NCBI GenBank assembly: GCA_027858275.1 | Contig: JAQIDA010000107.1 | Coordinates: 1-6,339, forward strand | Reading direction: 5' to 3' | DNA length: 6,339 bases | Source of the DNA: Candidatus Kapaibacterium sp. | Lineage (GTDB): Bacteria; Bacteroidota; Ignavibacteria; Kapaibacteriales; UBA2268 | Part shown: positions 5,333 to 6,339 of the stretch, in pieces | Layout: each line of letters begins with the position of its first letter | How positions within the stretch are numbered: position 1 is the first letter of the stretch | Program-made: the position numbers and the translations under genes | Notes under the pieces: model-generated | The model's input: only the letters and a program-made list of their open reading frames with translations | Database searches by the model: none | What the model was told of the DNA's origin: nothing

Positions 5333-6339
5333 ATGAGAAGAATTAAATCGGAAATATCGACAAAAACTCCGGCTTATAAGGAGAACTACGAATATTCGAA
5401 AACCCTGATTTCGAATCTGCACGAAAGATTGGAGACAGTCAAAAAAGGCGGCTCGGAGTATGCTATGAAAAAGCATGTCGACAGGGGGAAACTCCCCGTG
5501 AGAGATCGAATAAAAAAACTCTGCGATAAAAACACTCCTTTCCTCGAATTGTCGGCATTCGCCGCTTATGATATGTATGACAACGCCGCGCCTTCCGCAG
5601 GAGTTATAACGGGAATAGGCGTTATCAAAGGCCGCGAATGTATGATAGTTGCCAACGATGCCACAGTCAAGGGCGGCACTTACTTCCCGATGACGATTAA
5701 GAAGCATCTGAGGGCTCAGGAAGTTGCCTTGAAGAATCATTTGCCATGTAGATATCTGGTAGATTCCGGCGGGATTTTCTTGCCTTATCAATCGGAAACT
5801 TTTGCTGATAAGGAACATTTTGGCAGGATATTTCATAATCAGGCGATAATGTCCGCAGAAGGAATTCCTCAAATCGCCTGTGTTATGGGCTCTTGCACTG
5901 CCGGCGGTGCTTATGTTCCGGCGATGAGCGACGAAACTGTTATGGTTCGTAATCAAGCAACTATATTTATCGGAGGCCCGCCTCTGGTCAAAGCCGCTAC
6001 CGGTGATACAGTAACTGATGAAGAACTCGGCGGAGCGGATGTTCATTGCAAAATTTCCGGCGTTTCGGATCACTATGCCCAAAACGATGAACACGCTCTT
6101 GATATAGTCCGCAATATAGTCGAAAACCTCGGCAAAGTAAACAAGTTCGATGTAGGTTTGACCGAAAGCGAAGAGCCTCATTATTCTCCCGATGAATTAT
6201 TAGGTATAATGCCTAATAACATCAGAACACCTTTCAACATGAAAGAAATTATTGCCAGAATTACGGACGGAAGCAGATTTCAAGAATTTAAGGAATTCTA
6301 TGGGAACACAATCGTAACCGGATTTGCGAAAATCATGGG
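5333..6339 (+). CDS. mccB: 3-methylcrotonyl-CoA carboxylase, carboxyltransferase (beta) subunit, 5' part
   Basis: Carboxyltransferase subunit of the biotin-dependent enzyme that carboxylates 3-methylcrotonyl-CoA to 3-methylglutaconyl-CoA in leucine degradation. The frame is open to the window end and gives 335 residues of an expected 530 or so; nothing suggests truncation other than the window edge. Visible motifs of the crotonase-like carboxyltransferase fold are VDSGGIFLP (143-151), HFGRIFHNQAIMS, VMGSCTAGGAYVPAMSDE (184-201), IFIGGPPLVKAATGD (211-225) and the LGGAD-H element (232-238). These resemble methylcrotonyl-CoA carboxylase more than propionyl- or acetyl-CoA carboxylase; a geranyl-CoA carboxylase cannot be ruled out. 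The start is taken at 5333 (MRRIKSEI). An in-frame ATG at 5315 would add six residues, and the frame is closed by TAA at 5294. The biotin carboxylase/biotin carrier subunit is not in the window and may lie downstream. The gene is separated from the DUF6125-like gene by repeat copy C and a promoter-like sequence. Confidence 0.93.
   Translation, partial: MRRIKSEISTKTPAYKENYEYSKTLISNLHERLETVKKGGSEYAMKKHVDRGKLPVRDRIKKLCDKNTPFLELSAFAAYDMYDNAAPSAGVITGIGVIKGRECMIVANDATVKGGTYFPMTIKKHLRAQEVALKNHLPCRYLVDSGGIFLPYQSETFADKEHFGRIFHNQAIMSAEGIPQIACVMGSCTAGGAYVPAMSDETVMVRNQATIFIGGPPLVKAATGDTVTDEELGGADVHCKISGVSDHYAQNDEHALDIVRNIVENLGKVNKFDVGLTESEEPHYSPDELLGIMPNNIRTPFNMKEIIARITDGSRFQEFKEFYGNTIVTGFAKIM

Noticed and set aside
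5161..5346. Small plus-strand frame of 61 codons overlapping the end of the DUF6125-like gene and the start of mccB
   Set aside because: It begins inside a real gene in another frame, crosses repeat copy C and overlaps mccB. Its translation is low-complexity Lys/Asn-rich sequence without a family match.
5171..6181. 336-codon open frame on the minus strand opposite mccB
   Set aside because: The plus strand in the same place encodes unmistakable carboxyltransferase motifs through the window end. The antisense protein shows no recognisable domain and runs through repeat copy C into the end of the DUF6125-like gene. It is a shadow of codon bias.

Overview
The window holds three complete protein genes and the 5' part of a fourth, all on the + strand and all tied to branched-chain acyl-CoA metabolism. 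In order: an acyl-CoA dehydrogenase of the short-chain (butyryl/isobutyryl) type (93-1232), a fused coenzyme B12-dependent isobutyryl-CoA mutase IcmF (1411-4662), a small cysteine-rich DUF6125-like protein that follows IcmF after 2 bp (4665-5204), and the carboxyltransferase subunit of a 3-methylcrotonyl-CoA carboxylase (from 5333, running off the window end). There are no tRNA or rRNA genes, CRISPR arrays or transposases, and no gene-free stretch exceeds 300 bases. The gaps are 1-92 (AT-rich leader), 1233-1410 (178 bp: two facing repeat units plus the icmF leader) and 5205-5332 (128 bp: a third repeat unit plus a promoter-like leader).

Organism: moderate-to-low GC, AT-rich leaders, weak Shine-Dalgarno sequences, and short GC-rich repeats (C4TCC...GGAGGGG followed by GGGGTGGTTCTT) placed just after stop codons. 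My impression is a bacterium of the Bacteroidota/Ignavibacteriota (FCB) assemblage, probably one that ferments or respires amino acids. This is inference from style and from the IcmF type; the window contains no phylogenetic marker.

How the genes fit together: IcmF interconverts isobutyryl-CoA (from valine) and butyryl-CoA. The dehydrogenase has the catalytic Glu typical of short-chain enzymes and could oxidise butyryl-CoA to crotonyl-CoA, or isobutyryl-CoA to methacrylyl-CoA. The carboxyltransferase acts on 3-methylcrotonyl-CoA from leucine. The locus therefore looks like a valine/leucine carbon-skeleton degradation cluster. The DUF6125-like gene is probably translationally coupled to icmF and is the part whose function is unknown.

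Most notable non-coding feature: a two-hairpin repeat in three copies. Two copies face each other between the dehydrogenase and icmF and form a very strong inverted repeat. The third lies after the DUF6125-like gene in the same orientation as the second, so icmF plus its small partner are bracketed by direct repeats. The second hairpin differs in sequence between copies but keeps its pairing, which suggests the structure is under selection.
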